DNA of 64,000 nucleotides. Origin: Staphylococcus condimenti. Lineage in GTDB: Bacteria; Bacillota; Bacilli; Staphylococcales; Staphylococcaceae. Numbering within the stretch: the first letter of the stretch is position 1; each line of letters begins with the position of its first letter. A program made the position numbers and the translations under genes. The stretch covers positions 2,418,001 to 2,482,000 of the forward strand of contig NZ_CP015114.1 in the NCBI RefSeq assembly GCF_001618885.1. The letters run 5' to 3'. Below, in pieces: positions 45,302-59,525 of this stretch. The notes under the pieces were generated by a model. That model did no database searches. It saw nothing but the letters and a program-made list of their open reading frames with translations, and had not been told where the DNA came from.

Positions 45302-46750
45302 ATGTCCGAACAGGTCATATCAAAGCATCGACGTAATATAATCGTTTCAGTCATGATATTAAGTGGTTTTATTTCTATTTTAAACCAAACTTTGCTTAAT
45401 ACTGCTTTGCCAGCAATTATGCGGGGGCTCCATGTCGGAGAAAACACAGCGCAATGGCTGGTAACAGGTTTTATGCTCGTTAATGGTGTTATGATTCCGT
45501 TAACAGCGTATTTAATGGATAAAGTAAGAACGCGTCCGTTGTATCTTTTTTCTATGGGGATATTCTTACTAGGTACGATTATAGCAGCAATCGCACCTAA
45601 CTTCGGAATTCTGATGACGGCGCGTGTTATCCAAGCAATTGGTGCTGGAATTATCATGCCGTTAATGCAATTTACTTTATTCTCATTATTCCCGAAAGAC
45701 AGACGGGGCTTTGCAATGGGCTTAGCTGGTTTAGTTATCTCATTTGCTCCAGCAATTGGTCCTACGTTATCTGGTTTGATTATCGATATCAGTAGTTGGC
45801 GTGTACCTTTCATTGCAGTAGCGGTTATCGCAGCAGCAGGATTCATATTCGGGGCAACGAGTATTTCAGACTATAATGAGCCAAAAGATATTACATTAGA
45901 TAAATTATCAGTTGTATATTCAACACTTGGTTTCGGTGTGATTCTCTATGCATTTAGTAACGCTGGATCATCAGGTTTCACAAGTTGGATGTTTTATGTA
46001 CCGCTGTTATTAGGTTTAATCGTAGTTGGAATATTTATTAAACGTCAATTGACAATTTCTAACCCTATATTAAATTTAAGAGTGTTTAAAAATAAAACAT
46101 TCACTCTGACAACTATATGTTCAATGATTGTAATGACATCAATGATAGGTCCAGCCTTATTGATCCCAATGTATGTTCAAAATGCGATGGGCTTATCTGC
46201 GTTATTATCTGGTGTGGTTATTTTACCAGGCGCAATTATAAATGGAGCAATGTCTATTTATACGGGTAAAGCTTATGATAAATACGGTGTCAGACCTTTA
46301 ATTATAATTGGGTTTTCTTCATTGATTGTATTGACTGGGGTTTTAGCGTTTTTAAAAGTAGATACACCATATTGGTTGCTTGTTGTTGTGTATGCTTTAA
46401 GAATGTTATCAGTTTCCATATTGACAATGCCTTTGAACACAGCAGGTGTTAACGCATTGCCTAACAAAGATATATCACATGGTACAGCAATTATGAACTT
46501 TGCTAGAATGATGGCTTCGTCTATTGGTACAGCATTAATGGTCGCATTGATGACTACTGGTGCTAAAGTATTTGCACCAAAACCCCATGAAGCTGCTTCT
46601 AAAGAATTACTGCAAAGAGAAGCGGTTGCTAGAGGTGTAGATTTATCATTTGGTGTAATAACATTGTTAGTGATTATTGGTTTAATTATAGGATTATTTG
46701 TTAGAGATAAAGAAAAAGGAAGTAAGGCACCAAATGTACGTGAAATTTGA
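45302..46750 (+). CDS. lmrS: MFS multidrug efflux transporter LmrS
   Basis: A 482-residue DHA2-type MFS protein of the EmrB/LmrB group with about fourteen helices. It opens NIIVSVMILSGFISILNQTLLNTALPAIMRGL, then has WLVTGFMLVNGVMIPLTAYL and ARVIQAIGAGIIMPLMQ, the standard helix 1-4 motifs. The position directly after sdrM and sepA matches S. aureus lmrS, which exports lincomycin, linezolid and other drugs. RBS AAAGGAG is at ideal spacing. A terminator follows. Confidence 0.87.
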   Translation: MSEQVISKHRRNIIVSVMILSGFISILNQTLLNTALPAIMRGLHVGENTAQWLVTGFMLVNGVMIPLTAYLMDKVRTRPLYLFSMGIFLLGTIIAAIAPNFGILMTARVIQAIGAGIIMPLMQFTLFSLFPKDRRGFAMGLAGLVISFAPAIGPTLSGLIIDISSWRVPFIAVAVIAAAGFIFGATSISDYNEPKDITLDKLSVVYSTLGFGVILYAFSNAGSSGFTSWMFYVPLLLGLIVVGIFIKRQLTISNPILNLRVFKNKTFTLTTICSMIVMTSMIGPALLIPMYVQNAMGLSALLSGVVILPGAIINGAMSIYTGKAYDKYGVRPLIIIGFSSLIVLTGVLAFLKVDTPYWLLVVVYALRMLSVSILTMPLNTAGVNALPNKDISHGTAIMNFARMMASSIGTALMVALMTTGAKVFAPKPHEAASKELLQREAVARGVDLSFGVITLLVIIGLIIGLFVRDKEKGSKAPNVREI

Positions 46751-46765
46751 ATAAGTAATTAAATT

Positions 46766-46807
46766 ACCAGTAAAGACAGCTTTTTGGGTGTTTTTACTGG
46801 TTTTTTG
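46766..46807 (+). terminator. Terminator of lmrS
   Basis: ACCAGTAAA and TTTACTGGT pair across a 19-base loop and are followed by TTTTTT. Confidence 0.8.
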
Positions 46808-46916
46808 TAAATAATGCGCAGATTTAAGAGGAATGATTGTCTCATTCGTTACCACTTATACATTAAGTTTGTTAAAATAAAGAAAGTAAATACTAATATA
46901 TTTGGGGTGACAAGCT

Positions 46917-47984
46917 TTGTTAACAGTTGAACAAGTCAACAAATTAGTTGGAAATCTAAAAGATCCTATTTTAGATGTACCGCTTAAAGATACAGGTGGT
47001 ATTGTAAATATCACAATAAAAGAAGAAATCGAACATGCCAGTGTTAAAGTTGCAATAGCTAAATTAGGTGGGAAACCACAATTAGACTTGCAAATGGCAA
47101 TCGTACAAACATTAAAAGATAATGGCGCAAATACAGTAGGTATTCGTTTTGAAGAATTGAATCCAGAAACTGTAGCTAAATTTACAGGTGAAGATCCTAA
47201 TGCTGAGCCTCAAACAATTGAAGGATTGCTTTCAAAAGATAATCCGGTTGAATTTATTGCAATTGCTTCTGGTAAAGGCGGCGTTGGTAAATCAACAGTT
47301 GCTGTCAATTTAGCAGTTGCACTGGCAAGAGAAGGTAAAAAAGTTGGACTGATTGATGCTGATATTTATGGTTTCAGTGTTCCAGATATGATGGGAATCG
47401 ATACTAAACCAGGTATAGAAGGAAAATCAGTTAAACCAGTTGAACGCCATGGGGTAAAAGTAATGTCTATGGCATTCTTTGTTGAAGAAAACGCACCAGT
47501 TATTTGGCGTGGACCAATGCTAGGTAAAATGCTTACTAACTTCTTTACTGATGTTAAATGGGGAGGATTAGATTACTTATTATTAGATTTACCTCCAGGT
47601 ACAGGTGATGTTGCATTAGATGTACATACAATGCTACCTTCAAGTAAAGAAATTATTGTGACAACTCCGCATCCGACAGCAGCTTTTGTAGCAGCTCGTG
47701 CGGGCGCTATGGCTAAGCATACAGAACATTCAATTTTAGGTGTTATTGAAAATATGTCTTACTTTGAAAGTAAGGAAACAGGAAATAAAGAGTACGTATT
47801 TGGTAAAGATGGAGGTAAAAAGTTAGCAGACGAACTTAATTCTGAACTATTAGGTCAATTGCCGCTAGCGCAACCAACATGGGATCCAAAAGATTTTTCA
47901 CCATCGATTTATCAACCTACGGATAAATTAGGTGAAATATACCAAGAAATGGCGCAAAAGATTATCACTAAAACAATGAAATAG
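46917..47984 (+). CDS. apbC: Mrp/ApbC-family P-loop ATPase
   Basis: A 355-residue Mrp/NBP35-type ATPase, a family that carries or inserts iron-sulfur clusters. The N-terminal MIP18/DUF59 domain (about 1-90) is followed by the deviant Walker A ASGKGGVGKST near residue 120 and LLLDLPPGTGDVALD. The start is TTG 46917 behind GGGGTGA. The protein has no cysteine at all: the usual CxxC position reads ENMSYFESKETGNKEY, so a bound cluster cannot use the standard ligands. B. subtilis SalA is a related regulator. It is monocistronic. Confidence 0.88.
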   Translation: MLTVEQVNKLVGNLKDPILDVPLKDTGGIVNITIKEEIEHASVKVAIAKLGGKPQLDLQMAIVQTLKDNGANTVGIRFEELNPETVAKFTGEDPNAEPQTIEGLLSKDNPVEFIAIASGKGGVGKSTVAVNLAVALAREGKKVGLIDADIYGFSVPDMMGIDTKPGIEGKSVKPVERHGVKVMSMAFFVEENAPVIWRGPMLGKMLTNFFTDVKWGGLDYLLLDLPPGTGDVALDVHTMLPSSKEIIVTTPHPTAAFVAARAGAMAKHTEHSILGVIENMSYFESKETGNKEYVFGKDGGKKLADELNSELLGQLPLAQPTWDPKDFSPSIYQPTDKLGEIYQEMAQKIITKTMK

Positions 47985-47995
47985 TCATTCAAGCA

Positions 47996-48034
47996 AAAAA
48001 ACGCATGTTTTTTAAAAAAATATGCGTTTTTCTC
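47996..48034 (+). terminator. Terminator of apbC
   Basis: AAACGCAT and ATGCGTTT pair around a T/A-rich loop and run into TTTCT. Confidence 0.8.
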
Positions 48035-48035
48035 T

Positions 48036-48420
48036 TGCATTTTTTTATAATCCTGATAGAATATATCTTTGTGAGCGAGAGATAGCAAATTATTTCAAAG
48101 CTTACAAAAAACATCTGAAAATAGTTGTTGACTTAACAACTTATCGATGATATACTTATAAAGTCGCTGAAAAAAATAAAGCGAAAACAAAGAGTGTAAA
48201 ATTGACTCTTGATTAAATGAAGAAAATATTTTAAAATTGTAAAAGTAATGTTAATTAGTTATTGACTTCTTCGAAAAGAAGTGTTATAATAAATAACGTT
48301 ACTGAAAAAATGAACATTGAAAACTGAATGACAATATGTCAACGTTAATTCCAAATTAACAAACGTCTTAGACGTTTTAAAACAAATTAGTTTTTATGAG
48401 CTAGTCAAACAAATCATAAC
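48036..48420 (+). promoter_or_regulatory. rRNA operon promoter region, tandem P1 and P2
   Basis: P1 is TTGACT (48128-48133) and TATACT (48151-48156); P2 is TTGACT (48262-48267) and TATAAT (48285-48290). Both have 17-bp spacers and stand 134 bp apart. The leader from P2 to 16S contains the segment CATTGAAAACTGAATGACAA, similar to one after 16S. No ORF is present in this stretch. Confidence 0.85.
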
Positions 48421-53141
<4,721 letters not shown>

Positions 53142-53213
53142 CAATTTCAAGTTTTGACTGGTTGAATTGATAATTACTTACTATCTAGTTTTGAATGTAT
53201 AATCATTCTATTG

Positions 53214-53329
53214 TCTGGTGACAATGGCAAAGAGGTCACACCTGTTCCCATGCCGAACACAGTAGTTAAGCTCTTTAGCGCCGATGGTAGTCGGACTTAC
53301 GTTCCGCAAGAGTAGGACGTTGCCAGGCA
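53214..53329 (+). rRNA. rrf: 5S ribosomal RNA
   Basis: TCTGGTGACAATGGCAAAGA through GTTGCCAGGCA, 116 nt, with the conserved CCCATGCCGAACACAG loop. It follows the 23S gene by 72 bp and is followed 10 bp later by the tRNA cluster. Confidence 0.96.
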
Positions 53330-53339
53330 ATTATATTAT

Positions 53340-53414
53340 TCCACAGTAGCTCAGTGGTAGAGCTATCGGCTGTTAACCGATCGGTCGTAGGTTCGAGTCC
53401 TACCTGTGGAGCCA
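53340..53414 (+). tRNA. tRNA-Asn (GTT)
   Basis: Acceptor arms TCCACAG and CTGTGGA, anticodon loop CTGTTAACC with GTT, T-loop GGTTCGAGTCC, and an encoded CCA end. First gene of the six-tRNA cluster. Confidence 0.95.
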
Positions 53415-53417
53415 TAT

Positions 53418-53489
53418 GGCCCCGTGGTCAAGCGGTTAAGACACCGCCCTTTCACGGCGGTAACACGGGTTCGAGTCCCGTCGGGGTCA
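53418..53489 (+). tRNA. tRNA-Glu (TTC)
   Basis: Acceptor arms GGCCCCG and CGGGGTC, anticodon loop CTTTCAC with TTC, T-loop GGTTCGAGTCC. The CCA end is not encoded. Confidence 0.94.
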
Positions 53490-53499
53490 TTTACATATT

Positions 53500-53575
53500 G
53501 GAGAATTAGCTCAGCTGGGAGAGCATCTGCCTTACAAGCAGAGGGTCGGCGGTTCGAACCCGTCATTCTCCACCA
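53500..53575 (+). tRNA. tRNA-Val (TAC)
   Basis: Acceptor arms GGAGAAT and ATTCTCC, anticodon loop CTTACAA with TAC, T-loop GGTTCGAACC, encoded CCA. Confidence 0.95.
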
Positions 53576-53598
53576 TCTTAATGAACTGAATATTTGCT

Positions 53599-53682
53599 GG
53601 AGGGGTAGCGAAGTGGCTAAACGCGGCGGACTGTAAATCCGCTCCTTCGGGTTCGGCAGTTCGAATCTGCCCCCCTCCACCA
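53599..53682 (+). tRNA. tRNA-Tyr (GTA)
   Basis: Class II tRNA with a long variable arm (CCGCTCCTTCGGGTTCGG region). Acceptor arms GGAGGGG and CCCCTCC, anticodon loop CTGTAAA with GTA, encoded CCA. Confidence 0.95.
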
Positions 53683-53689
53683 TCTTTAA

Positions 53690-53764
53690 TGGGCTATAGC
53701 CAAGCGGTAAGGCAACGGACTTTGACTCCGTCACTCACTGGTTCGAATCCAGTTAGCCCAGCCA
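53690..53764 (+). tRNA. tRNA-Gln (TTG)
   Basis: Acceptor arms TGGGCTA and TAGCCCA, anticodon loop CTTTGAC with TTG, T-loop GGTTCGAATCC, encoded CCA. Confidence 0.94.
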
Positions 53765-53767
53765 TTA

Positions 53768-53840
53768 GAGCCATTAGCTCAGTTGGTAGAGCATCTGACT
53801 TTTAATCAGAGGGTCAGAGGTTCGAATCCTCTATGGCTCA
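53768..53840 (+). tRNA. tRNA-Lys (TTT)
   Basis: Acceptor arms GAGCCAT and ATGGCTC, anticodon loop CTTTTAA with TTT, T-loop GGTTCGAATCC. The CCA end is not encoded. Last gene of the cluster before the terminator. Confidence 0.95.
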
Positions 53841-53844
53841 CTCT

Positions 53845-53871
53845 TAGCACTCTTTTAAGAGTGCTTTTTTT
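53845..53871 (+). terminator. Terminator of the rRNA-tRNA operon
   Basis: AGCACTCTT and AAGAGTGCT pair around TT and are followed by a run of T residues. Confidence 0.9.
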
Positions 53872-54028
53872 ATGCGCTTTTTTAAATTAGTGAAAGATAT
53901 TATTTAAATAAATATGTAGTTTCATTCAAGGATACTACTACTTTTATGATATAATTTGTGTGTATGACGGCTATTTATCAATAAGATAAAATGGTTATCA
54001 TTGTAATTAGGTTACCGGAGGAGATGCT

Positions 54029-54835
54029 ATGAATTTTGGCAGCTTTTTTGAAAATTTTAACACGGTAAAGTTAATAACAAGTGTATTAGACTTAGTTATC
54101 GTATGGTATGTTATTTACCTTCTAATCACTGTATTTAAAGGTACAAAAGCAATTCAACTCCTCAAAGGAATCATTGTGATTGTAATTGGCCGTTGGGTGA
54201 GTGCTGCCTTGGATTTAACAACAACAGCTCGCTTATTTGATATGGTTATTCAATGGGGGTTCTTGGCAATTATCGTAATCTTCCAACCTGAAATTCGACG
54301 CGCTTTAGAGCAGCTGGGTAGAGGTAATCTATTCAAACGTTATACTGACAGCTCTTCAGCTGATCAACAAAAAATGATTAAAGCTGTATCAGGTGCTGTA
54401 CAGTATATGGCTAAAAGACGTATTGGAGCCTTAATTGTTTTTGAAAAGAAAACAGGGTTGCAAGATTACATTGAAACCGGTATTCCAATGGATTCAGATA
54501 TTTCACAAGAACTTTTAACAAATGTGTTTATACCGAACACTCCATTACATGACGGTGCGATGATTATTCAAGGTACTAAGATTGCAAGTGCTGCTTGCTA
54601 CCTGCCGCTTTCTGACAGCTCAAAAATATCTAAAAGCTTAGGTACAAGACACCGAGCGGCTGTAGGTATTTCAGAAGTATCAGATGCATTTACTGCGGTT
54701 GTGTCTGAAGAAACCGGCTCAATTTCTATTACATTTGACGGTAAATTGAGAAAAGATATTTCATTGGAAGTCTTCGAAGAACTTTTAGCTGAACATTGGT
54801 TTGATACAAGACTTCAAAAGAAAGGTGTGAATTAA
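54029..54835 (+). CDS. dacA: Diadenylate cyclase CdaA (DacA)
   Basis: Membrane enzyme that joins two ATP into c-di-AMP, an essential second messenger controlling potassium and osmolyte balance and wall homeostasis. The 268-residue product has three N-terminal membrane helices (about residues 10-80) and a DisA_N cyclase domain with the catalytic DGA motif (TPLHDGAMIIQG) and the RHR motif (GTRHRAAVGIS). RBS GGAGGAGATG. ybbR starts one base after its stop, then glmM; this is the conserved cdaA-cdaR-glmM operon. Confidence 0.97.
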   Translation: MNFGSFFENFNTVKLITSVLDLVIVWYVIYLLITVFKGTKAIQLLKGIIVIVIGRWVSAALDLTTTARLFDMVIQWGFLAIIVIFQPEIRRALEQLGRGNLFKRYTDSSSADQQKMIKAVSGAVQYMAKRRIGALIVFEKKTGLQDYIETGIPMDSDISQELLTNVFIPNTPLHDGAMIIQGTKIASAACYLPLSDSSKISKSLGTRHRAAVGISEVSDAFTAVVSEETGSISITFDGKLRKDISLEVFEELLAEHWFDTRLQKKGVN

Positions 54836-54836
54836 A

Positions 54837-55769
54837 ATGTTTGAGAGCAAATGGGGATTACGTTTTGTTGCATTTGTCTTAGCATTAGCCTTCTTTTTAA
54901 CAGTGAACAATGTTTTCGGAAACATTTTTAGTTCTTCAGCTTTAACGCAAAGCACAACACGTACAATACAAAATGTTCCTGTAGAAGCTACATATAATAG
55001 TAAAGAATTGTACGCATCAGGTATACCTGATAATGTTGATGTCCAATTAAAAGGCTCACAATCTAAAGTATTAAGAGCTGAACAGTCTGATGATATCAAA
55101 GTCGAACTTGATTTGACTAAAACTAAACTAGGCAAACATAAAGTGGACTATGTTATTAAAGGACTTGATAAAGATGTAGAAGGGACAGTCAACCCCAAAC
55201 AAGCTAATATCACTCTAGAGAAAAAAGTTACGAAAGAATTGACAGTTCAACCAGATGTGAGTAATAAAGATATCAATTCAGATTATCAGATTGCAAATCA
55301 ATCTGTTTCACCGCAAAAAGTAAAAATAATCGGCGGTGAACATCAAGTTGATAATATTGCTTATTTAAAAGCAACGTTTAAAGATGCTTCAAACATCAGC
55401 CAAGATACTACTGATGCTGGGGAAATAGTAGCTTTTGATAAAAACTTGAATAAAATTGATGTTATTACTAAACCGAGCAGTGTTAATATTACTGTGGAAT
55501 TAAAACCTTACAGTAAAAAAGTGGACATTAAGAAAAAAGTAATTGGCAAAGCCAATTCTAAAATTAAAGCAGATGATATTGATTTATCAAAACAACAAAT
55601 TGAAATATTTGGAAATAGAGAAGACTTAAATAGTATTAGTGAAATTACAGGAGAAATTGATCTTTCAGATTTTGATAATTCAGATGAAGCACCTGTAAAA
55701 TTAACAGTACCTGAAAAAGTAACTAATACTGATCCAAGTGATATTAAAGCATATTTATCAAATCACTAA
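54837..55769 (+). CDS. ybbR: YbbR-domain regulator of CdaA (CdaR)
   Basis: A 310-residue protein with one N-terminal membrane helix (about residues 8-25) and extracellular YbbR repeats. The repeats show as recurring phrases such as [27 protein letters not shown] and [10 protein letters not shown]. It binds CdaA and modulates c-di-AMP synthesis. Its start is one base after dacA, without a clean RBS of its own beyond AAAGGTG, so coupling is likely. It has a later, less regular C-terminal repeat ending in [16 protein letters not shown]. Confidence 0.93.
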   Translation: MFESKWGLRFVAFVLALAFFLTVNNVFGNIFSSSALTQSTTRTIQNVPVEATYNSKELYASGIPDNVDVQLKGSQSKVLRAEQSDDIKVELDLTKTKLGKHKVDYVIKGLDKDVEGTVNPKQANITLEKKVTKELTVQPDVSNKDINSDYQIANQSVSPQKVKIIGGEHQVDNIAYLKATFKDASNISQDTTDAGEIVAFDKNLNKIDVITKPSSVNITVELKPYSKKVDIKKKVIGKANSKIKADDIDLSKQQIEIFGNREDLNSISEITGEIDLSDFDNSDEAPVKLTVPEKVTNTDPSDIKAYLSNH

Positions 55770-55798
55770 ATTTTAAGCATTTAAAGGAGAATTTTGAA

Positions 55799-57154
55799 AT
55801 GGGCAAATATTTTGGGACTGATGGTGTAAGAGGTGTAGCAAATAAAGAACTTACACCAGAACTTGCATTCAAACTAGGCAGATATGGAGGATATGTTTTA
55901 GCACACAATGAAGATAAAAAACATCCTCAAGTACTAGTAGGACGTGACACTCGAGTTTCAGGCGAAATGTTAGAATCAGCACTAATTGCAGGATTGATAT
56001 CTATCGGAGCTGAAGTTATGAGATTAGGTGTTATTTCTACACCAGGCGTTGCTTATCTCACAAAAGAAATGGATGCAGAATTAGGTGTAATGATTTCTGC
56101 TTCACATAACCCAGTTGCTGATAATGGTATTAAATTCTTTGGTTCAGATGGATTTAAATTATCTGATGATCAAGAAAATGAAATTGAAGCGTTACTTGAT
56201 GAAGAAAATCCTGATTTACCTCGTCCAGTAGGTAATGAAATTGTGCATTATTCAGATTATTTCGAAGGTGCTCAGAAGTATTTAAGCTATATTAAATCAA
56301 CAATTGATGTAAATTTAGATGGACTTAAAATTGCACTAGATGGTGCGAATGGTTCTACTTCACAACTTGCTCCGTTCTTATTTGGAGATTTGGAAGCAGA
56401 TACAGAAGTAATCGGCTGCAGTCCAGATGGTTATAATATTAATGACGGTGTAGGATCTACACATCCTGAAGCTTTAGCGAAAACTGTTGTAGAAACAGAA
56501 AGTGATTTCGGTTTAGCTTTTGATGGAGATGGAGATCGTTTAATTGCAGTTGATGAAAAAGGTAACATTGTAGATGGCGACCAAATCATGTTTATTATTG
56601 GTCAAGAAATGGCTAAAAACCAAGAATTAAATGATAATATGATTGTTTCAACTGTAATGAGCAACTTGGGATTCTATAAAGCTTTAGAAGCTGAAGGAAT
56701 TAAATCTAACAAAACTAAAGTTGGAGATCGTTATGTAGTGGAAGAAATGCGTAAAGGTAATTACAACCTTGGTGGTGAACAATCTGGTCATATTGTATTA
56801 ATGGATTATAATACAACTGGTGATGGATTGCTTACAGGTGTTCAATTAGCTGCAGTTGTAAAACTAACTGGCAAATCATTAAGTGAACTTGCCGCACAAA
56901 TGAAAAAATATCCTCAATCGCTCATTAACGTACGTGTCAGCGATAAACACGGTGTTACTGATAATGAAGATGTTAAAGCAGAGATGGATCGTGTTGAAGC
57001 TGATATGAACGGAGAAGGCCGTATCTTAGTTCGTCCATCAGGAACAGAACCTTTAGTGCGTGTGATGGTAGAAGCGGCTACTGATGAAAAAGCACAAAGC
57101 TACGCACAGCAGATTGCTGATGTTGTAGAAGATAAAATGGGTTTGGATAAATAA
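55799..57154 (+). CDS. glmM: Phosphoglucosamine mutase
   Basis: Interconverts glucosamine-6-phosphate and glucosamine-1-phosphate for peptidoglycan and teichoic acid precursors. The 451-residue enzyme has the phosphoserine motif [12 protein letters not shown] with Ser102, the metal loop [11 protein letters not shown] and the phosphate-binding [22 protein letters not shown]. It is known to bind CdaA in related bacteria and lower its activity, which fits this operon. glmS, which supplies its substrate, lies 6.7 kb downstream. Confidence 0.97.
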   Translation: MGKYFGTDGVRGVANKELTPELAFKLGRYGGYVLAHNEDKKHPQVLVGRDTRVSGEMLESALIAGLISIGAEVMRLGVISTPGVAYLTKEMDAELGVMISASHNPVADNGIKFFGSDGFKLSDDQENEIEALLDEENPDLPRPVGNEIVHYSDYFEGAQKYLSYIKSTIDVNLDGLKIALDGANGSTSQLAPFLFGDLEADTEVIGCSPDGYNINDGVGSTHPEALAKTVVETESDFGLAFDGDGDRLIAVDEKGNIVDGDQIMFIIGQEMAKNQELNDNMIVSTVMSNLGFYKALEAEGIKSNKTKVGDRYVVEEMRKGNYNLGGEQSGHIVLMDYNTTGDGLLTGVQLAAVVKLTGKSLSELAAQMKKYPQSLINVRVSDKHGVTDNEDVKAEMDRVEADMNGEGRILVRPSGTEPLVRVMVEAATDEKAQSYAQQIADVVEDKMGLDK

Positions 57155-57165
57155 AATAATGTTTA

Positions 57166-57204
57166 AAAAACGGGCTGGATACATTGGTGTCCAGTCCGTT
57201 TTTA
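57166..57204. terminator. Terminator of dacA-ybbR-glmM
   Basis: AAACGGGCTGGA and TCCAGTCCGTTTTT form a stem with a short internal loop. It lies between converging genes and its right arm touches the end of the MgtC-type gene, so it may act for both. Confidence 0.85.
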
Positions 57205-57873
57205 TCTTACCATTTTGATTTCATCATGTTGTATCAAGTCTTCTAATAAGTTATTGTGATCAAAAGCACGCTTGATTGAAACTTTGCCCATCACATTCAT
57301 TGTAATTGTTTCTTTATCAATTTTTAGAATTTGAATGTGTATATTTTTCACATGATGATATAAGAAAATTTTGGCGATTTTATTTTGAATATCTTCAGAG
57401 TAATCGGCTTGAATATGTACTTTTATTGATTCGCTTAAGCGGATTGATTTAAACAGCATATCTTCTCTGAAAACATATTGAATTATCACAATTAAAATAG
57501 TAGAAACAATACCAATAAAATAAAGCCCTGATCCTAAAGCCATACCTATGCCTGAGGTAATCCAAATACCAGCAGCAGTAGTCAGACCATTCACATTCTG
57601 ATTTCTTATTAATATTGTACCTGCGCCTATAAAACTAATGCCGCTGACGACTTGGGCGCCAATACGAGAAGGGTCTAAACTAATATTTGTTTCATGTAAG
57701 ATATCATTAAAACCATATTTAGAAATAATTAGAAAAAGTGCAGAGGCTGCAGCAACTAAGATATGAGTTCTGATTCCTGCGGATTTAAGCCGAACAGTTC
57801 TTTCGTATCCAATTGTAGCACCACAGATAACAGCAACAAAAATGCGCAAGAACAAATCAAGTTGAAACATCAT
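57202..57873 (-). CDS. MgtC/SapB-family membrane protein
   Basis: A 223-residue protein with four to five N-terminal membrane helices (FLRIFVAVICGATIGYERTVRLKSAGIRTH, then SGISFIGAGTILI and GLTTAAGIWITSGIGMA) and a C-terminal ACT-like soluble domain. MgtC relatives affect magnesium stress and F-type ATPase in pathogens; the function in staphylococci is not defined. AAGGAG precedes two adjacent ATGs, and the first (57873) is taken. It is monocistronic on the minus strand, between glmM and the mtl operon. Confidence 0.88.
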   Translation of the reverse strand: MMFQLDLFLRIFVAVICGATIGYERTVRLKSAGIRTHILVAAASALFLIISKYGFNDILHETNISLDPSRIGAQVVSGISFIGAGTILIRNQNVNGLTTAAGIWITSGIGMALGSGLYFIGIVSTILIVIIQYVFREDMLFKSIRLSESIKVHIQADYSEDIQNKIAKIFLYHHVKNIHIQILKIDKETITMNVMGKVSIKRAFDHNNLLEDLIQHDEIKMVR

Positions 57874-57930
57874 ATTTAATTCTCCTTGTTCTGTCGTATC
57901 TATTTATTCTTATATACCACTAAATGAAAA

Positions 57931-57975
57931 AAATAGACTGGTAATTCACTATTAAAGAATGAATTACCAGTCTTA
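57931..57975 (-). terminator. Terminator of the mtl operon
   Basis: GACTGGTAATTCA (57936-57948) is the perfect reverse complement of TGAATTACCAGTC (57960-57972). On the minus strand it is followed by TATTTTTTT. It ends mtlD transcription. Confidence 0.88.
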
Positions 57976-57981
57976 TTCTAA

Positions 57982-59085
57982 TTAAAGCTGATTATAAATC
58001 TTTTCGATTTCTTCAGCTAATTTTGTGTCGATTTGCGCATATTCTTTTAAAAATGCTTCAGCACCAAATTGTTGGATATATTTGTTCTTTTCAACAGTTT
58101 CAGCATCTTTATCATCTTGATATTTAAGCAAGAAAGCTGCTTCATGTGTTAATCCTTCATGTGTTAAACCATGTTGATAAAGAAAGTTTAATGGTTTAAT
58201 AATTCGATCTTTTGGACCAATTTTACGTAATGTGCCACGACCCACACGTGTTAAGTCATCTGATAAATTAGGATTTTTAAAGCGGCTGATTATTTTTTCA
58301 ACATAATCTGCTTGCTCTTGTTCAGAAAAACCAAACTCATTAATGATATATTGACTTGTTTCCTTTAAAACCTTGCGTAATCCGGATTCCACTTTTTCAT
58401 CAGATATTGCATCTAATACTGTTTGATGACCATAATATTGTCCTGCATATGCGATATAAGCATGTCCTGTATTTACAGTCATTAATTTACGTTCAATGTA
58501 CGGTGTTAAATCTTCAACATATTTAATGTGATCTAATTGGGGGCCATCCCAAGCATCAGCTTCAACAACCCATTCAAAAAATGGTTCAACTAGTACATCT
58601 AAAACATTATCGTGCGTTTGTTGCGGGACTATTCGGTCTACAGCAGAGTTTGCAAAATGAATATGCTCTGGAAGCGGACCTGTAATATCTAAAACCGCTT
58701 CTTTCAGAGTATCTGTAGCCATAATAGCATTTTCGCAAGCAACAACATTTACAGGTGTTTCTTTTTCTTTTAATGCAGGTGCAAGTGATTTTGCGATAAT
58801 TGGAAGTAAGTTAACTCCTACAGCTGTTGTGATAATATCAGCTTCTAATAATGCTTGGTGAAGCTTTTCTGGATCTTGACCTGAGTTAATTGCATCGACA
58901 CCTTTAATTGTTGATGTTGTACGTGCTTCATCAGCAAGAATGACGTCATATTGATGATCATGATTTAACGCGTCTACAATCGCACTATTGACATCTGAGA
59001 AGGTAACCTCTACATTATTATCTGAAAGAATTTGGCCGATGAAACCTCGTCCAATATTCCCAGCTCCGAAATGAACTGCTTTCAT
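57982..59085 (-). CDS. mtlD: Mannitol-1-phosphate 5-dehydrogenase
   Basis: Oxidises mannitol-1-phosphate to fructose-6-phosphate with NAD. The 367-residue product has the Rossmann start [20 protein letters not shown], the catalytic region [17 protein letters not shown] (with the catalytic Lys) and the typical C-terminal helical domain. The start codon overlaps the mtlF stop (TAATG) with GAGGAGG upstream. It is the last gene of mtlA-mtlR-mtlF-mtlD and is followed by the terminator. Confidence 0.96.
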   Translation of the reverse strand: MKAVHFGAGNIGRGFIGQILSDNNVEVTFSDVNSAIVDALNHDHQYDVILADEARTTSTIKGVDAINSGQDPEKLHQALLEADIITTAVGVNLLPIIAKSLAPALKEKETPVNVVACENAIMATDTLKEAVLDITGPLPEHIHFANSAVDRIVPQQTHDNVLDVLVEPFFEWVVEADAWDGPQLDHIKYVEDLTPYIERKLMTVNTGHAYIAYAGQYYGHQTVLDAISDEKVESGLRKVLKETSQYIINEFGFSEQEQADYVEKIISRFKNPNLSDDLTRVGRGTLRKIGPKDRIIKPLNFLYQHGLTHEGLTHEAAFLLKYQDDKDAETVEKNKYIQQFGAEAFLKEYAQIDTKLAEEIEKIYNQL

Positions 59086-59519
59086 TATACGTCAGCCTCC
59101 TCAAAAACTGCTTTGATTTCTTCAGGAGATTTTGCATTCACTATACGGTCTACATTTTCTTCTTCGCTGAATGTAATCGCAATTTTAGATAATAAGTCTA
59201 AATGCTCACCGTCTTTACCTGCGATACCGACTACTACTTTAGCAACATCATCTCCCCATTGCACACCTTCAGGAATTTGTAAAAGTGTAAGACCAGATTG
59301 CAGTACAGCATTTTTAGCTTCGTCAGTACCGTGAGGGATAGCAAGTCCATTCCCCATAAATGTAGATACAACTGCTTCACGATCTTTCATTGCTTGAATA
59401 TAATCTTCAGTAACTGCACCAGCATCTACAAGTGCTTGTCCTGCTTTTTCAATTGCTGCGTTTTGGTCCTCAAAAGATTGGTTTAAAAAGATGTTTTCAT
59501 TACTGAATAATTCAGTCAT
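59085..59519 (-). CDS. mtlF: Mannitol-specific PTS EIIA
   Basis: A 144-residue EIIA that passes phosphate from HPr to the EIIB domain of MtlA. The phospho-accepting histidine is His63 in [12 protein letters not shown], and [20 protein letters not shown] is the usual helix. GGAGTGATC precedes the ATG. It starts 6 bp after mtlR and overlaps mtlD by one base. Compared with the orphan EIIA at 14890-15369, it has the full MtlF context. Confidence 0.95.
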   Translation of the reverse strand: MTELFSNENIFLNQSFEDQNAAIEKAGQALVDAGAVTEDYIQAMKDREAVVSTFMGNGLAIPHGTDEAKNAVLQSGLTLLQIPEGVQWGDDVAKVVVGIAGKDGEHLDLLSKIAITFSEEENVDRIVNAKSPEEIKAVFEEADV

Positions 59520-59525
59520 AATCGA

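Noticed and set aside
45298..45846. Minus-strand ORF of 182 codons opposite lmrS
   Set aside because: Shadow of the lmrS frame with low-complexity hydrophobic composition and no ribosome binding site.
53363..53734. Minus-strand ORF of 123 codons and a plus-strand ORF across the tRNA cluster
   Set aside because: These are translations of tRNA genes, a well-known source of false proteins in databases.
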